Below are positions 12,016 to 24,011 of a DNA stretch of 64,000 nt, piece after piece. The DNA is from Diospyros lotus. Lineage: Eukaryota; Streptophyta; Magnoliopsida; Ericales; Ebenaceae. The stretch is from the NCBI RefSeq assembly GCF_014633365.1, contig NC_068344.1:8757669-8821668 (forward strand), written 5' to 3'. Position numbers and translations under genes: made by a program. The notes below the pieces were generated by a model. It saw only the letters and a list, made by a program, of their open reading frames with translations, was not told the DNA's origin and did no database searches. How positions within the stretch are numbered: position 1 is the stretch's first letter; every line of letters starts with the position of its first letter.

Positions 12016-13315
12016 GTAAGAAGCTTCTAAAGTGACTTCTTTGTTCCCAAATCACTTTTGATTTTCCATTTTTAAAGCATTCCATCCACAACCCTAGTCA
12101 TTCTAGTACTTCTAAATGCCTTAGCTTATTTTTTACTAAGGAAAATTATAAACTTTTTATGAGTTAAATTATTTTATTATTTGGTTGATAAAGTTGGAGA
12201 GACTTATAAGTTACCCCATCTTATAAGATTTTTCAACAATTTTTCTTAAAAGCTGAGATTCTTAGCTTTGTTTTCAATAGCTTATAAAATGTTTAAACAA
12301 TCTATAATTAACCGAATAAAAAAATCAAAATTCACTCAAAATTTAAAATGTACAAGTGGCCATAAAACCTCTAGCACTTATGAGCTACCATAATTAACCA
12401 ACAATGGCGAACACCCTCTTACCCATTGGTCAAGTGTTGGAGATGTATTTGCTTATATTCATTATCCATATGTACAAAAAAGAAGTAATATATCTCTTAA
12501 TATGATAGTGTCTTTTTGGAGTTTAGTCTTCTAATATCCTTAACTTAAAAAGGCAACAAACAATTTCCTTTTTACATTCTTTGAATTTTTCTATTACTTC
12601 TTTTGTCTTCTCCACCTCAAAGAAGGCAAATGGAATAAAATTGAAACAAAATACATGGTAAAAACATTATCCCATTACAAATTAAAAGGTTTTAATATAT
12701 TATAAATGAAAACAAACAATTACTACATTCTTTTTATTTTTTAATTTTCAGTTTTGAGTTTTAAATTCATTTTCAGTTTTTTATTTTCACTACAACAAAA
12801 ACAGGCATTAACGATCAAAAATTAACGACGACATTAGTTTTGGTCGTTAATGTAATACTATTAACGACTAAATATAAATCCCATCGTTATAAGATAACTT
12901 TTAACGACAGGGAAAATAAGTCGTCGTTAATCAATCATTTTTCCGTCGTTATTGACTAAAATTTTTAATTCCAACTATGAAATAATAAAAAAAATTATTA
13001 AAATTTAAGTACTACTTATAATAATTAATTTATTATAATTATTACAATAATACAATATATCAAACTAATTAATTTATTATAATTATTAGATTTATAATAT
13101 AATTATATTTTTAAATAAATATTAATTTGATACAATAATTTAAATTATTTTATTACCATATTTTAGATTAATAATTCAAATTATTATTTTATTAGTTATC
13201 ATAATTATAAATTATTTTTTTATCAATTAAATAATTAATTATATTATTTATATAAATTATTTGATTTTTATTTAACAAATAAATATTTTAAAAATAAAAA
13301 AAAGAAAAAAATGTG

Positions 13316-13333
13316 GGCGGGAGTACTCCCGCC
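13316..13333. other. 18-bp perfect palindrome inside the CACTA element
   Basis: GGCGGGAGTACTCCCGCC is a perfect inverted repeat in a GC-rich patch right after about 350 bp of almost pure A/T. It lies upstream of a pyrimidine-rich, GCC-rich stretch (13335-13570) that resembles the untranslated first exon of a plant gene. Possibly part of the transposon's promoter; no function is shown. Confidence 0.6.
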
Positions 13334-13403
13334 GTGTATATCGCTCCCTTTCTTTTTCTCTCCCTCTCCCCTTCTTCCCCAAATCATCAAATCCCTAACT
13401 CCC

Positions 13404-13407
13404 CTCA

Positions 13408-13439
<32 letters not shown>

Positions 13440-13440
13440 G
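13404..13440 (+). repeat. (CT)n microsatellite
   Basis: A pyrimidine run, mostly CTCTCT, in the probable 5' leader of the CACTA element's gene. A GCC/GCT-rich tract (13470-13565) follows and then an AAG|GTATAT possible splice donor at about 13569. The apparent proline-, arginine- and cysteine-rich reading frames here are simple-sequence translations. Confidence 0.8.
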
Positions 13441-13567
13441 TGAAGTACTCCTGCTATCGATCGATTCGCCGCGCCTCCTGTCGTAGCCGCTGCCGCTGTC
13501 GTTGCCGCTATCGCTGCCGCTGCCTCCATCTCCGGTTGCCGCCGCCTCCGTCTTCGCCGCCTCAAAG

Positions 13568-13830
13568 AAGGTATATATATATATTGTGTGTGTGTGTGTA
13601 TGTAGTCTGCATGTATATATATTCTGTGTGTGTATATGTATTATGTGTGTATATATGTATTCTGCGTATATATGTATTATGTGTGTATATATGTATTCTA
13701 CGTGTATGTCTATGGATTATGTGTGTATGTATATATATTTATTTGATACTTTGATTCTTCGATTCGACTGATTGTGTGGCGCTAAAGCTATATAGTCTTG
13801 TATTATGTGTGTATGTATATATATTATAGT
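13568..13830 (+). repeat. Imperfect (TA/TG)n microsatellite tract
   Basis: Repeated GTGTGTATATATGTATT-like units, mostly TGTGTRTATATGTATTMTG. No coding content is credible. Confidence 0.8.
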
Positions 13831-14009
13831 GATTGCATATGTTGCTTCTTTCCTTCCTAATTTGACTATTTAGAGCAAGCTTCTAATGTTAAAAAAATAG
13901 AGCAACGTACTGTTATCAAACCAAAAGAATCACTTGCTTTTGATGTTAATTGTTGCAACGTATTGTTATCAAACCAAAAGAAGAAAAAAGCAAGCCACAG
14001 CATCTAATC

Positions 14010-14400
14010 TTTTCCAAAAACACTTTATAACAAAAATAGTAAGACAATTAATGTCAATATTATTTGTAAAATAGTCACTTGCTTTTCACTTGAAAGGATA
14101 GCAGTGTGTCAATATTATTTGTAAAATAGTCACTTGCTTTTCACTTGAAAGGATAGCAGTATGTCAATTTTATTTTTGTCTTACTATTATTTGTAAAATA
14201 GCAGTGTGTAAAAGATACACGTATGGCAGTATGAGTGTTAACCAAAAACACTTTATAACAAAAATAGTAAGACAATTAATGTCAATATTATTTGTAAAAT
14301 AGTCACTTGCTTTTCACTTGAAAGGATAGCAGTATGTTAATATTAATTTTGTCTTACTATTATTTGTAAAATAGCAGTATGTAAAAGATACACATATGGC
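14010..14400 (+). repeat. Local tandem and interspersed duplication within the CACTA element
   Basis: A block containing GTCAATATTATTTGTAAAAT and ending GGATAGCAGT recurs near 14050, 14107 and 14277. A longer unit starting CCAAAAACACTTTATAAC occurs at about 14016 and 14243. Non-coding, degenerate direct repeats. Confidence 0.75.
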
Positions 14401-15277
14401 AGTATTGAGTGTTAATTGACCCAAACATCCTTGCTTTTCATTTTAGTAAGACAAAAATAGTCACTTGAAAAGATAATTTTGAATGTTGAAAAAAACATTT
14501 ATTTGTAAAATGAGCAAGGCTGTTACTCACCAATTAGGTTATATTAGGGAAGGTCAATTTATGACTTTTTATTGTTGTTCAACTAGTAGATGAATTCCAG
14601 AATATCCTTAAACAATTAATGTCAATATTATTAATCTCTTTCTTCTTAAATTTGAGATTTTTAGGAAAACACTCTTGTTATCCAAAACAGAAAAAAAGAG
14701 ATAGAAAATAAAAAAAAAACGTTGGTTTATTTGTGGATGTGGAGTCCTAGTTATCTTTTAGGGTTGTAAAATTGATGCTTTAATTAAAAAGCACATTTTT
14801 AATTTTAATTAGTGTAAGTAATTACTTTATCAGTAGGCATTATTATGGGGCGGGAGGGGTGTTACTATTAGTCCATTAGGAGACATGAAATCACCCAAAT
14901 GATTTGTTTATTCTCCCAAGCCTAATCATGCTCCAATTTTAGAGCTCTCCACCTCCTCAACAAATTTACAGTGATTGACTTTTACATGCTCAAAAAGTTA
15001 AGTTACATTATAATTTTCACACACACACACACAAGCTTTTAATTGATTCAACAAGCTTTGAATTGTTCAAGTAATAAGTTGGCCTAAACTTTTGTTTACT
15101 TGCTTTTAAAGTTTAGTTTTCTAAAAGTTCATACAAGTTTAAAGTCCAACTCTGATAATGAGAAGCTAAATTTTGTTATGAATAGCCAACTTTATTTCTT
15201 AAGGCTTATTAGCTAAACGATATTATTGTTATATTGTTTAAGTGAAGTACAAGATTTTGTCATTCTTTTATGAGATA

Positions 15278-16670
15278 ATGGCACCTAGTAAGGAGTGGAT
15301 GAATCTTGTCAATGATCGACTTAATGAAGCTTATCAAATAGGGGTACAAAAGTTTCTAGATTATGCTTTAAAGAAGTTGGGTGCCAAAAATAAGATTCGG
15401 TGCCCATGCACGAAATGTTGCAATATTGATCTTGGAACTCGTGAGTCTATTGAGCCACATCTAATGATACATGGAATATCTGAAGGGTATACATTTTGGT
15501 ATCATCATGGTGAACTGAACAATGAGCCTCAATCTGAGTCTGAGGATGAAGAAAATGAGATCTTACAATATGATACTAGTGCTCCAGATGATAGTGATGA
15601 TGAGATCCAACAATTCATAAATGATTTGTACCCTCAGTTTAAAGGATTAGACGAAAATAATGAAGATGTTGAATTTCCAAATACCCAAAATTTGCCTGAA
15701 ATGGAACCGAATAATGGAGCCAAACAGTTTTACAAGTTGATAGATGACCTTGAGCAACCAATATATCCTGGTTCACTAGTTTCAAGATTATCTGCAATTC
15801 TTAAATTGTTGCATATAAAGAGTCTTGGTCGTTGGAGTAATAAGTCATTTACTATGTTGTTGCAATTGTTAAAAGAACTCTTACCTGAAGGGTCTTTCTT
15901 ACCAGACTCATACTATAATGCGAAAAAGGTATTGCATGACATTGGTTTATCTTATGAAAAGTATGACTCTTGTGTGAATGATTGCATGTTGTATTGGAAG
16001 ACCGACAATGGATGTGACTGTTGCAAGGTATGTGGTGCTTCTCGATGGAAGAAAGATTATCGTAATGGAGAATTTAAGATGAAAACAAATGGAAAGAAAA
16101 TACCAGTAAAAACTTTACGTTACTTTCCATTAAAGCCACAACTTCAGAGGTTGTTTATGTCTTCCAAGACAGCCTCTTCTATGAGATGGCATTTTGATAA
16201 AAGAGTAGATGATGGAGTGATAAGACACCCAGCTGATTCAATGGCATGGAAGGATTTTGATAAAGTCCATCCAAATTTTGCCTCAGAACCTCGTAATGTT
16301 AGACTTGGTCTTGCTAGTGATGGATTTCAACCTTTTCTAATTCAAGAACACCGTATAGTATATGGCCAGTAGTGCTTATTTCGTATAATGTGGAGCCTTG
16401 GGTTTGCATGAAGCCGTCTAATTTCCTTTTGTCAATGCTTATCCCAGGACCAGATGGACCGTATAATCATTGATAGATGAATTAAAGGAGCTGTGGGAAT
16501 TGGGTGTCAAAACCTTTGATGTGTCAACACGTCAAAAGTTTACGATGCATGCAGCTTTGATGTGGACGATCAATGACTTCCCTGCTTATGGGATTTTATC
16601 TAGATGGAGTACAAAAGGAAAATTAGCATGTTTACTGTTGCGTGAGATGGCTGAATGTAACTTACGCTAG
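15278..16670 (+). pseudogene. TNP2-like CACTA transposase, 5' part only, frameshifted
   Basis: The preferred start is MAPSKEWMNLVNDRL at 15278, with the conserved transposase-associated N-terminal domain: WMNLVNDRLNEAY, IRCPCTKC, HLMIHGISEGYTFWYHHGE. An acidic linker then leads into the tnp2 region (LLKELLPEGSFLPDSYYNAKK, CMLYWKTDNGCDCCKVCG, RWKKD, LRYFPLKPQLQRLFMS). A frameshift near 16357 ends the first frame at 16372. The continuing sequence (WPVVLISYNVEPW, GPDGP) is readable in another frame, then a small deletion leads into 16470-16670 (IDELKELWELGVKTFDVS, WTINDFPAYGILSRWSTKG). The rest of the transposase, including the remaining catalytic region, is missing. Confidence 0.92.
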
Positions 16671-17650
16671 TTTATGTAATCTATTTAGTATTACTATTTC
16701 ACATTTATTAATTGATTTTGTATTGTATTGCTGCTGGATTGAACAAGCTTTGCACTGGTTCTATTGATTGTGGAATATGGGACTATAATAATTTTTGTTA
16801 ATTTGCCAGAATATATGTGTTGAATACATATGTATCATAATATATATTATATTTATTTTTTTATTATTTTATGTTGGGTCATAGGACTACATTTTAGTAG
16901 ATAAAGAGATGTGAGAAGATATGGTGATGGATAAAGATAATTCACAAATTAGAATTTATATAGGTGGCCCCATTCTATAGAACTAAGGCTTGGTGTTGTT
17001 AATTTACATTTCAATCTACTCTATATTTAAGGGTTTCTATGTTTTGGTACATTTTAGTGATTGTATGTTATGTAGTTTGTGATGGAGACATTTTGAGCTT
17101 TGTTAATTCTATTTCTAACATTTTATAAAGAAAACATGAACACTAATTATTTGACTTTAATTTCATATTTTATTTTTTGTTTTTGTAGGTCAATGAGACA
17201 ACAAGACTCTAAAGGAAACAACTGCTATCTTGGAGTATATGAACAATTTTATGACTATATATAGTGTTTTGTTGTATATTTTTGAATAGTATATATGATT
17301 GTTAAAGTGTTACTTTTAATTAAATATCTTTTTTGATGTATATTTTTGAATAGTATATACAATTGTCAAAGTGTTATTTTTAGTTGAACATATTCTTTGG
17401 TGTAATTTGTTGGCAATTAACACATATATATACTATTTTTGGTGTGTAAATGTTAATGGATAATGATTACTTTTGTGTTATTTGAATGACATGTTTAATT
17501 TTATGAGTTTTATTCCAAATTGATATGGAAAATGATATATAGGTTTGGTGGTTTATATCAAAACATGATATTTTTGTCATTGATGACTAGCAATTGTTTT
17601 CATATATACTATTAAAAAAAAATTAAAAATTAAAAAAATTAATTTTTTTT

Positions 17651-17880
17651 TTTAACGATAGGAATCATATCGTCGCTAATTGTTCATATTATCAACGAGA
17701 GGAAATATTGTCGTTATTGGTTTGTGTTTTGATAACTAAAAAGTTATTTTTAACGACAGGAATCATACGGTCGTTAATTGTTTAGACTATTAACGACGGG
17801 AAATATTGTTGTTATTGGATTATAATTTGGTAGTTAATAATTATTTTTAACGACGAGAATCATACGGTCGCTAATACAAT
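17651..17880 (+). repeat. CACTA subterminal tandem repeats, period about 98 bp
   Basis: About 2.4 copies start at about 17651, 17749 and 17846, each opening TTTAACGA...GG/GAATCATA followed by CGTCGCTAAT or a variant. They contain further AACGAC motifs and lie just inside the right end. The left end (12800-12960) has the same short motifs without the long period. Likely transposase-binding sites, by analogy with characterised CACTA elements. Confidence 0.85.
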
Positions 17881-19069
17881 TAACGACGGATTTATCATTC
17901 CCGTCGTTAAAGACTTTTATCCTTGGAGACAATAACGACGACTGACGATAGGAAAATTCCTGTCGTTATAACTTTTTAACGACTGAAAATCAACTTTTAA
18001 CAACTAATTTTCTCATCGTTAAAACCCGTTTTTCTTATAGTGTTTGGTAGTCTATTTTTAGAAAATTAAAAACATGTTCTCTTTTATTATTTTGAAAAAC
18101 TGTTTCTTAAAACAAAAAATTAGAAAATGCATTCTTTTTAAAATTTTGAAAATAATTTTTTAATAATATTTTATTCAATAAATTTGATTCTTCAATAAAT
18201 TAAAAATATTGAATGTTAATATATTATTAAAAATATATATACATTTTAAATATATTTTGAGTTTAGAGTTTATTTTGGATGAAAACACTCAAAATAACTT
18301 TTTGTTATTTTGAGTTTTTTTACAATTTTATTTTTGTTTTCAAAAATGTATATTTAAACTCATTTTGTTTTCCTATTTTCAGTTTTCAATTTAATTTATG
18401 TTATTTTTTTAAAACAAAATCACAAAATGACATTTACTGCTTGTTTTTTTTGCTTTTAAATTATTTTAAATATTTCAAAAATACAAAAATAAGATAACGA
18501 TATTTCTATATAATGGATGACTCCCAAATATGGTCTGGGATCTGTGGTGGCGACTACTAAAGATTCACCAACTCTCCCACGTTAGGTCACACAAAAGGGA
18601 GAGAGAAGAAGAAATAATTATATTATTAAAAATTAAAAATAAATCAAAGTTGTCAACTAACATGCTAACTTCTTTATTTGCATTAAATAAAAACAAGAAC
18701 TGGACAAAAACAAAAAACATATAGAAATCAGAAATAATGTGTTACATATATTTTTTAAAGTTATCATAAGTGTTTGGCTGCGGTGCAAGAAGCAAAAGGT
18801 TTCTTTTTTCAAGAAAAATAATTATAAACGTCCACAAAAAAGAACTTGGAAAAACATAATCCTACAACCTTATAGTTGTCATAGTGTTAGTGACGACCAT
18901 AAATAGCCACTCTTGAGGATAAGCAAAAAGGAATTTTGCTCAACTAACTTGATGAAAGTAATTTTTATGAAACTAATTAACTAACATAACTAACATAACT
19001 GACCTTTTTGAGTCAATTTAAATATTACTTTTATGTATTGGTGTAAGTGAATATATGTTTTACTCAAAA

Positions 19070-20193
19070 GTAGCATGTATAACCTATATAAATTTGAAAG
19101 CTTGATTACAAGTATTGGAACTACTGCATTAGTGGCCATGATATTCTTGTTATACTATACCGAATGGAAACACTTGTCAAAAAAAATTCTTTGTTTTGCA
19201 AATCTAAAGAGCTTTGGTTCTCTTGTCCCTAAAAGATATAGCTATTTGGAGATTAAGAAAATCACCAACTCTTTCAAAAATAAACTCGATGAATGAGGCT
19301 TTGGTAGTGTTTATAAAGGAAAGTTAGATGATGGGCACCTCGTGGCAATGAAACTTTTGAAGGAATCAAAAGGTGATGGAGAACAATTTATTAATGAGGT
19401 TGCGAGTGTAAGTTGGACATCTCATGTTAATATTGTAAGTTTATTAGGTTTTTGTTATGAGAGTGAAAAAAGGGCTCTTATTTACAAGTTCATGGTTAAT
19501 GGATCTCACGACAAATTTATATATGATAGAAAGACGCCAAAAGATCATGAATTGGGATTGGAAGAATTACAGAAGATTGCTATTGGTACTGCTAAAGGGT
19601 TAGAGTACCTCCATTGGGCTGTAAGACAAGGATTTTGCACTTTGATATAAAGCCTTATAACATTCTGCTAGATGAAAATTTTTGTCCCAAAATAGCCGAT
19701 TTCGGACTTGCTAAACAATGTCTTCATAAGGAAAGTATTGTATCATTGTTTGGAACAAGAGGGACGGTTGGATATATTGCGCCTGAGCTATTTTCAAGAA
19801 ACTACGAAAGGATCTCTTATAAAGCATATGTTTATAGCTACGGGATGGTAATTTTGGACATAGTTGTGGGCAGAGAAGATTCTAATGATTCAACATTTGA
19901 TTGTAGCAGTGAGATGTATTTTCCAGATTGGATATACAAACTTCTTGAAGAGGACCAAGAAATTGGGCTTCATTGTATTACAAGCGAAGAAGAAATATGA
20001 AAAAGCAAGAAAGATGATAATAGTTGGCTTGTGGTGCATACAAACCAATCCCTTAAGGAGCCCATCAATGACTAAAGTGTTGGAAATGCTGGAAGGAAGC
20101 CTACATTCATTACATATCCCACCCAAACCTTTCTTACTTGAAAAGCATGGTACAAAAATGTTCACCCATGTAAGTTGTAAAATTTTTTATTGA
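19070..20193 (+). pseudogene. Receptor-kinase copy A, transmembrane + kinase exon
   Basis: The transmembrane segment IGTTALVAMIFLLYY is followed by YSYLEIKKITNSF, a Gly-rich loop preceded by a TGA stop ([11 protein letters not shown], 19294-19296), VAMK lysine, [13 protein letters not shown] catalytic loop, ADFGLAKQ and APELFSR. HFD instead of HRD marks a non-RD kinase, as in this family. Compared with copy B, about 14 residues of the juxtamembrane (GKIVDQNVEAFLKR) are missing. A one-base loss near 19614 (LHLGCK became LHWAV) and another near 19998 shift the frame. The final subdomain ([20 protein letters not shown]) is still readable. Dead as written. Confidence 0.92.
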
Positions 20194-20268
20194 TTATTGG
20201 GTTAGTAACAAAGACCTCAATTATGATAATGATTTGTGTTATTATAAAAATACAACAATTAAAATTTG

Positions 20269-21413
20269 TGATGTGGGGTCCACTCGAGCTTGGGGTCGGG
20301 TGAAGTTAGGTTGCCGTAAGAGATGTCGCCTCAAGGGAAATTGCCGCTAGGATGCTCGTCGCAAGAATCCGCCACTAGCTCTTGCTACAAGCCTTCGCCA
20401 CTAACTGTTGCCACAAGGTTTTGCCACTAGCCTTGCCACAAGCTTCGCCACAAGGTTTCGCCACTAGCTTCGCCACAAGCTTCACCACAAGCTTCGCCGC
20501 TAGGTTCACCACAAGGTTTTGCCGCAAGACTTTACCTTTGCCGCTAGCTTTGCCATGAGCTTCGCCGCTAGGTTCGCCACAAAGTTTTGCCACAAGCTTC
20601 GCCACAAGACTTGGTCTTCGCCGCTAGGTTCGCCACAAGATTTCGCCACTAGCTCTTGCCACAAGCTTCACCGCTAGCTATTGCCACAAGCTTCGCCGCT
20701 AGCTCTTGCCACAAGCTTAGCCACTAGCTCTTGCCACAAGCTTTTGCCACTAGCTTCGCCACAAGGTTCACCACAACCTCTCGCCACTAGCTTTTGCCAC
20801 AAGCTTCGCCACTAGCTATTGCCACAAGCTTCGCTGCTAGCTCTTGCCATAAGCTTCGCCGCTAGCTCTTGCCACAAGGATTTTTCCCTGTTGATGCTCA
20901 AAAAATGAGTTAGAGGGCTCGCGGGAATCTTCCCCGGTGAAGATCCTCCGATGCCAAAGTCAGTCTCGGATCCCAATGACTATTCACGAAAATAACAAAA
21001 GTGTATTCAAAGTGTCCAGATTTTACCGAAGTTGGAAGTCCTCATTAATGTCCTGTAGTTGGGTATTTATAGGACACGATTCTTAAGGGTGGTTGTTGAC
21101 ACGTGGCGATTATTGAATGGATTAAAGTCAAAGAAAATGGGGAGGTTGTTACGAAGCCGCCGCGAGGCAGCCGGTCCTCGCAATAAAGCCTCGCGGCAAG
21201 CGCAGCCGTGCCTTGCAGCAAACAGTACTGTGAGGCAACTATGCCTCGCGGCATACGTCCGCGAGCAGCTCGTGGCCAGTAGCCGCGAGCCTGCTTCTCG
21301 CGACTGCAAGGCTGCCAGGTGGCGGCAATTTTTGCCGCCATCATCCTCATTCATTTCCGTTTTTATTAGCTTCTTTTGGATTTTTTTTATCCCTACTTTT
21401 ACACGGCACAACA
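20269..21413 (-). mobile_element. Solo LTR, Tat-type Gypsy family
   Basis: 1145 bp with TG...CA ends, flanked by a 5-bp duplication ATTTG (20264-20268 and 21414-21418). Copies B and C have continuous sequence here, an effective empty site. On the minus strand it starts TGTTGTGCCG, has a TATAAATA box at 21071-21064, and then a segment related to the U5 of the Gypsy LTR at 61762 (cf. GGCATCGGAGGATCTTCACC and CCCGCGAGCCCTCTAA). No internal genes or second LTR, so an LTR-LTR recombination product is likely. Confidence 0.88.
20360..20880 (-). repeat. Minisatellite in the solo LTR
   Basis: Many imperfect copies of a roughly 20-25-bp unit built from CTTGCCACAAGCTTCGCC and GCTAGCTCTTGCCAC blocks. 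Both strands give open frames (for example Gly-Lys-Ala-rich on the minus strand), which are by-products of a repeat without stops and not genes. Confidence 0.9.
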
Positions 21414-21726
21414 ATTTGTAAGTTGGGAAAATAATGTAAATTGTATGTTGTTTAGCATAAGGTTATGATGTATCATCTATGAAAAAAAAGGGAAAAGAAC
21501 TTAGCAATTACTTATTCTTATAAAGATAAGATATTATGATAGTCGTTTTTTCATAAATCTTTTTGATAGATATTATAGTAGATCATATATTTATTTAAGT
21601 CCAAAGCTAAATGATGTGTTGCAAGTACATAAAATTCTATTTAAATAATTTATAATTTATTTTCTAATTCTATTAGAAGTTAAATTAACAACATGATGCA
21701 AAGAGTTAGGTTTTACTCCCTAACAT
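21414..21726 (+). other. 3' flank of receptor-kinase copy A, shared with B and C
   Basis: It resembles 34120-34430 and 60810-61085: AATAATGTAAATTGTATGTTG, GAACTTAGCAA, AAGATATTATG, TAAATGATGTGTT and GGTTTTACTCC occur in the same order. This shows that the duplicated unit extends past the gene's end. Similarity stops at 21727. Confidence 0.8.
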
Positions 21727-22250
21727 TGTAACGACCCGTTATTGTGCCTATGTCATTATTAAAAATTTTAATTATTTTGGTGCATATATATATATATTGG
21801 TTTAGAAAGAAATTTAAAGATTGGAAATTTAATAAATAGGTTGAGTTAATGAAATAGGTTTGAGCTAAGTGAAAAAACCAAGGCATTGGCTAGTTAGAGT
21901 TAAATAAAACCCATTTTTATGGATTGGGCCTAAGTTATGTGGGTTGTGGATTTAATTAAATTCAAATGAAATGGGTTGGGCCTTAAGTGTTGGGCCAAGT
22001 TAAAAAATAAATTCTTTGGGCTTAAGTGAGTTGGGCCTATTAAATGAATTGGATTAATAGGTTGGGTTTGAGCTCATTTGCTAAATGATTATATAAATTT
22101 AAATGAAAATATAATGAGTTATGAAATGTCAAGAATCATCCACCTATTTAAATGGAAATAAATTTAAATGAGTTGGGTTTGAGTCCAAGGGCACAAATGT
22201 TTTAAATTTGGTTTATTTCCAGTCCATAAGTCAGACTAGTTGTGACAAAT
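21727..22250 (+). repeat. LTR-like fragment (TGTAACGACCC start), other end not found
   Basis: It starts TGTAACGACCCG exactly where similarity to the other copies' 3' flanks ends, and resembles the start of the LTR at 44821 (TGTAGCGACCC). It is followed by A/T-rich sequence with repeated GGGTTGGGCCT-like phrases. I could not find a matching CA end with a repeat of the adjacent AACAT, so it is probably truncated. Confidence 0.4.
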
Positions 22251-22872
22251 TTTGTAGACACTCTATTAAGTATGTAGACTACAATTATCAACACATCACC
22301 GCAATATAGATATTAGGAGTTTTGGCTTCAGCCATCATTGATCGAACCATATCAAGTAAGGTCCCATTCCTTCTTTCTATTACACTATTTTATTGTGAAG
22401 TTCTCGACATAGTTAGTTACTTTACTATTCCTTTCCCAACACAAATATTTTTTAACTGATGTAATACGTATACACGCCCACAGTCAGTTTAAAAAGTTTT
22501 TATTCTCTAGCTCAATGGAATCTGAATTGAACTTAAAAATCATCTAAAACAATCAAATGCTTCAAACTTTTGGGAGGTCAAGTAAACTATTCCATAACAT
22601 ATATAATCATAGATAAAAGTGATGAAATATGAACTACAATTTCATACCTTAGCATTCATAGGTCGAAAAAGGTTAAAATGTATTACCCTTAAAGGGTTGG
22701 ATGCTCTTTTGTGCCTTTCCAAAGGACTTCTAGATTGACTTACCCTTTAGGCAAGGTTCACAAATGGACAATTGTAGGGTGGGCCTAATAGACCTTATCT
22801 AACTAGCCTTTTCACGCAATCTTGCCCAATGTGACCCAATGTATAATGTCATTTGGTACTTTCATTCACAAT

Positions 22873-24011
22873 CAGTGCTGGTCCTCAAGTTTTTAGAGCC
22901 CAAGGCAAAAGGAAAATTTAGGCCCTCATGTGTGTATATATATATATATATTTAAATTTAGTGATGAATTTGTTCTTATTTTTTAATCAAGACTAATATG
23001 TTCAAATTAACTAAAAATTTAACATTTAAGTAGAGTTGATAATTTTGAACACGACCCGATTACACGACACGACATGACACGGAGTTAAATGGGTTAGGGT
23101 TGAGGTTAATTGGGTTTGGGTTAAAAATAGGTCAATCTGTTTATGACACGATTATTTTCGTGTCTTACGCGGGTCAACCCGTTTAACCCTTTTAAACATG
23201 TAATGACCCATTTAATTAAACGTGTTAACGGGTTGACTCGAACATGTTAACACGATTATATACGAAATAACACGTTTAATTAAAAGGGTTAGTGGGTTGA
23301 TCTGAACACGTTAACACGATTATATACCAAATAACACGTTTAAAACTAAATAATACGTTTAACAGGTAACAAAACACAACCCATTTAAATTAAATGGGTT
23401 AAACAAGTTAACATGTGACACGACACGTTTAATTAAACGGGTTAAACAAGTCGTGTCATGTTACACATTTAATAAACGTGTTGTGTTCGGCTTTAAGGAA
23501 TTTAACACAATTATTAAATGAGTCGTGTTCGGGTTAGCTTGATACGTGTTATACGTGTGTCTCAACACAACACGATTACTACCCGCCAACCCATATTGCC
23601 ACCCCTACATTCAACTCAAATAAATTGTATCGATTCAAATTTTAATATATTAAAATTTAGAATAAAATGCTATAATATATAAACAAGATGAATACTTATA
23701 ACAATTCAATAAGTTCTTTTTCATCGAGTAAAATAAATTATTTTTCATCCAATAAAAAAAATTTATATATTAAATATCTGAAATAAAAATAAATTCTTTT
23801 ATAATATAGAAATAAATTTTTAGTCTAAGCAGCTTCCAAGACTTGAAGTCTACCCAGCATTGCGGGGCGTTGAGGAATTTTTTTTAAATATTAAATTAAT
23901 TAATAATTATAATAATATAATATAATATTTATTAAAAACAATTTGGGCCCCTGAATAATGGGCCCAGGGCGGTCGCACTGACCGCCCTGGTCCAGGGCCG
24001 GGCCGGGCCTG
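22873..24011. mobile_element. Non-autonomous hAT element with perfect 8-bp target duplication
   Basis: Flanked by TTCACAAT at 22865-22872 and 24012-24019. The ends are CAGTGCTGGTCCTCA and, from the right, CAGGCCCGGCCCGGCCCTGG: CAG-starting and only loosely matched. 1139 bp with no transposase. It contains a nested element (23031-23607). Just inside the right end is the inverted repeat CCAGGGCGGTC / GACCGCCCTGG. Confidence 0.85.
23031..23607. mobile_element. Nested hAT-like MITE in the 1.1-kb hAT element
   Basis: Ends TAGAGTTGATAAT and, from the right, TAGGGGTGGCAAT, with flanks CATTTAAG and CATTCAAC (6 of 8 match). The interior is full of variants of ACACGAC, CGTGTTAACG and GGGTTAA in both orientations, giving strong potential for intrastrand folding. 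Non-coding. The imperfect duplication suggests an older insertion. Confidence 0.65.

Larger units (their letters stand above)
12788..18042 (+). mobile_element. CACTA (EnSpm) DNA transposon, internally deleted, in intron 2 of copy A
   Basis: It begins CACTACAACAAAAACAGG and, read from the other end, CACTATAAGAAAAACGGG. It is flanked by TTT on both sides (12785-12787 and 18043-18045), the expected 3-bp duplication. Both subterminal regions are dense in TTAACGAC/GTCGTTAA motifs in both orientations, as in CACTA elements where transposase binds. It carries a TNP2-type transposase gene truncated before its catalytic part. After 16670 I see no further coding sequence. Sequence on both sides belongs to copy A's intron. 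Confidence 0.95.

Noticed and set aside
13311..13771. Arg/Cys- and Tyr/Val/Cys-rich open frames
   Set aside because: They read through CT, GCC and TA/TG simple sequence in the CACTA leader. No conserved domain.
20375..20605. Minus-strand 76-residue frame rich in Gly, Lys and Ala
   Set aside because: It is a translation of the LTR minisatellite. Several frames are open at once because the repeat unit lacks stops.
20360..20880. Regular short repeats that could suggest a CRISPR array
   Set aside because: Units are imperfect and directly abutting, without unique spacers, inside an LTR in a plant genome.
21727..22250. A complete LTR starting TGTAACGACCC
   Set aside because: No CA end followed by the AACAT duplication could be found, so only a possible truncated end is reported.
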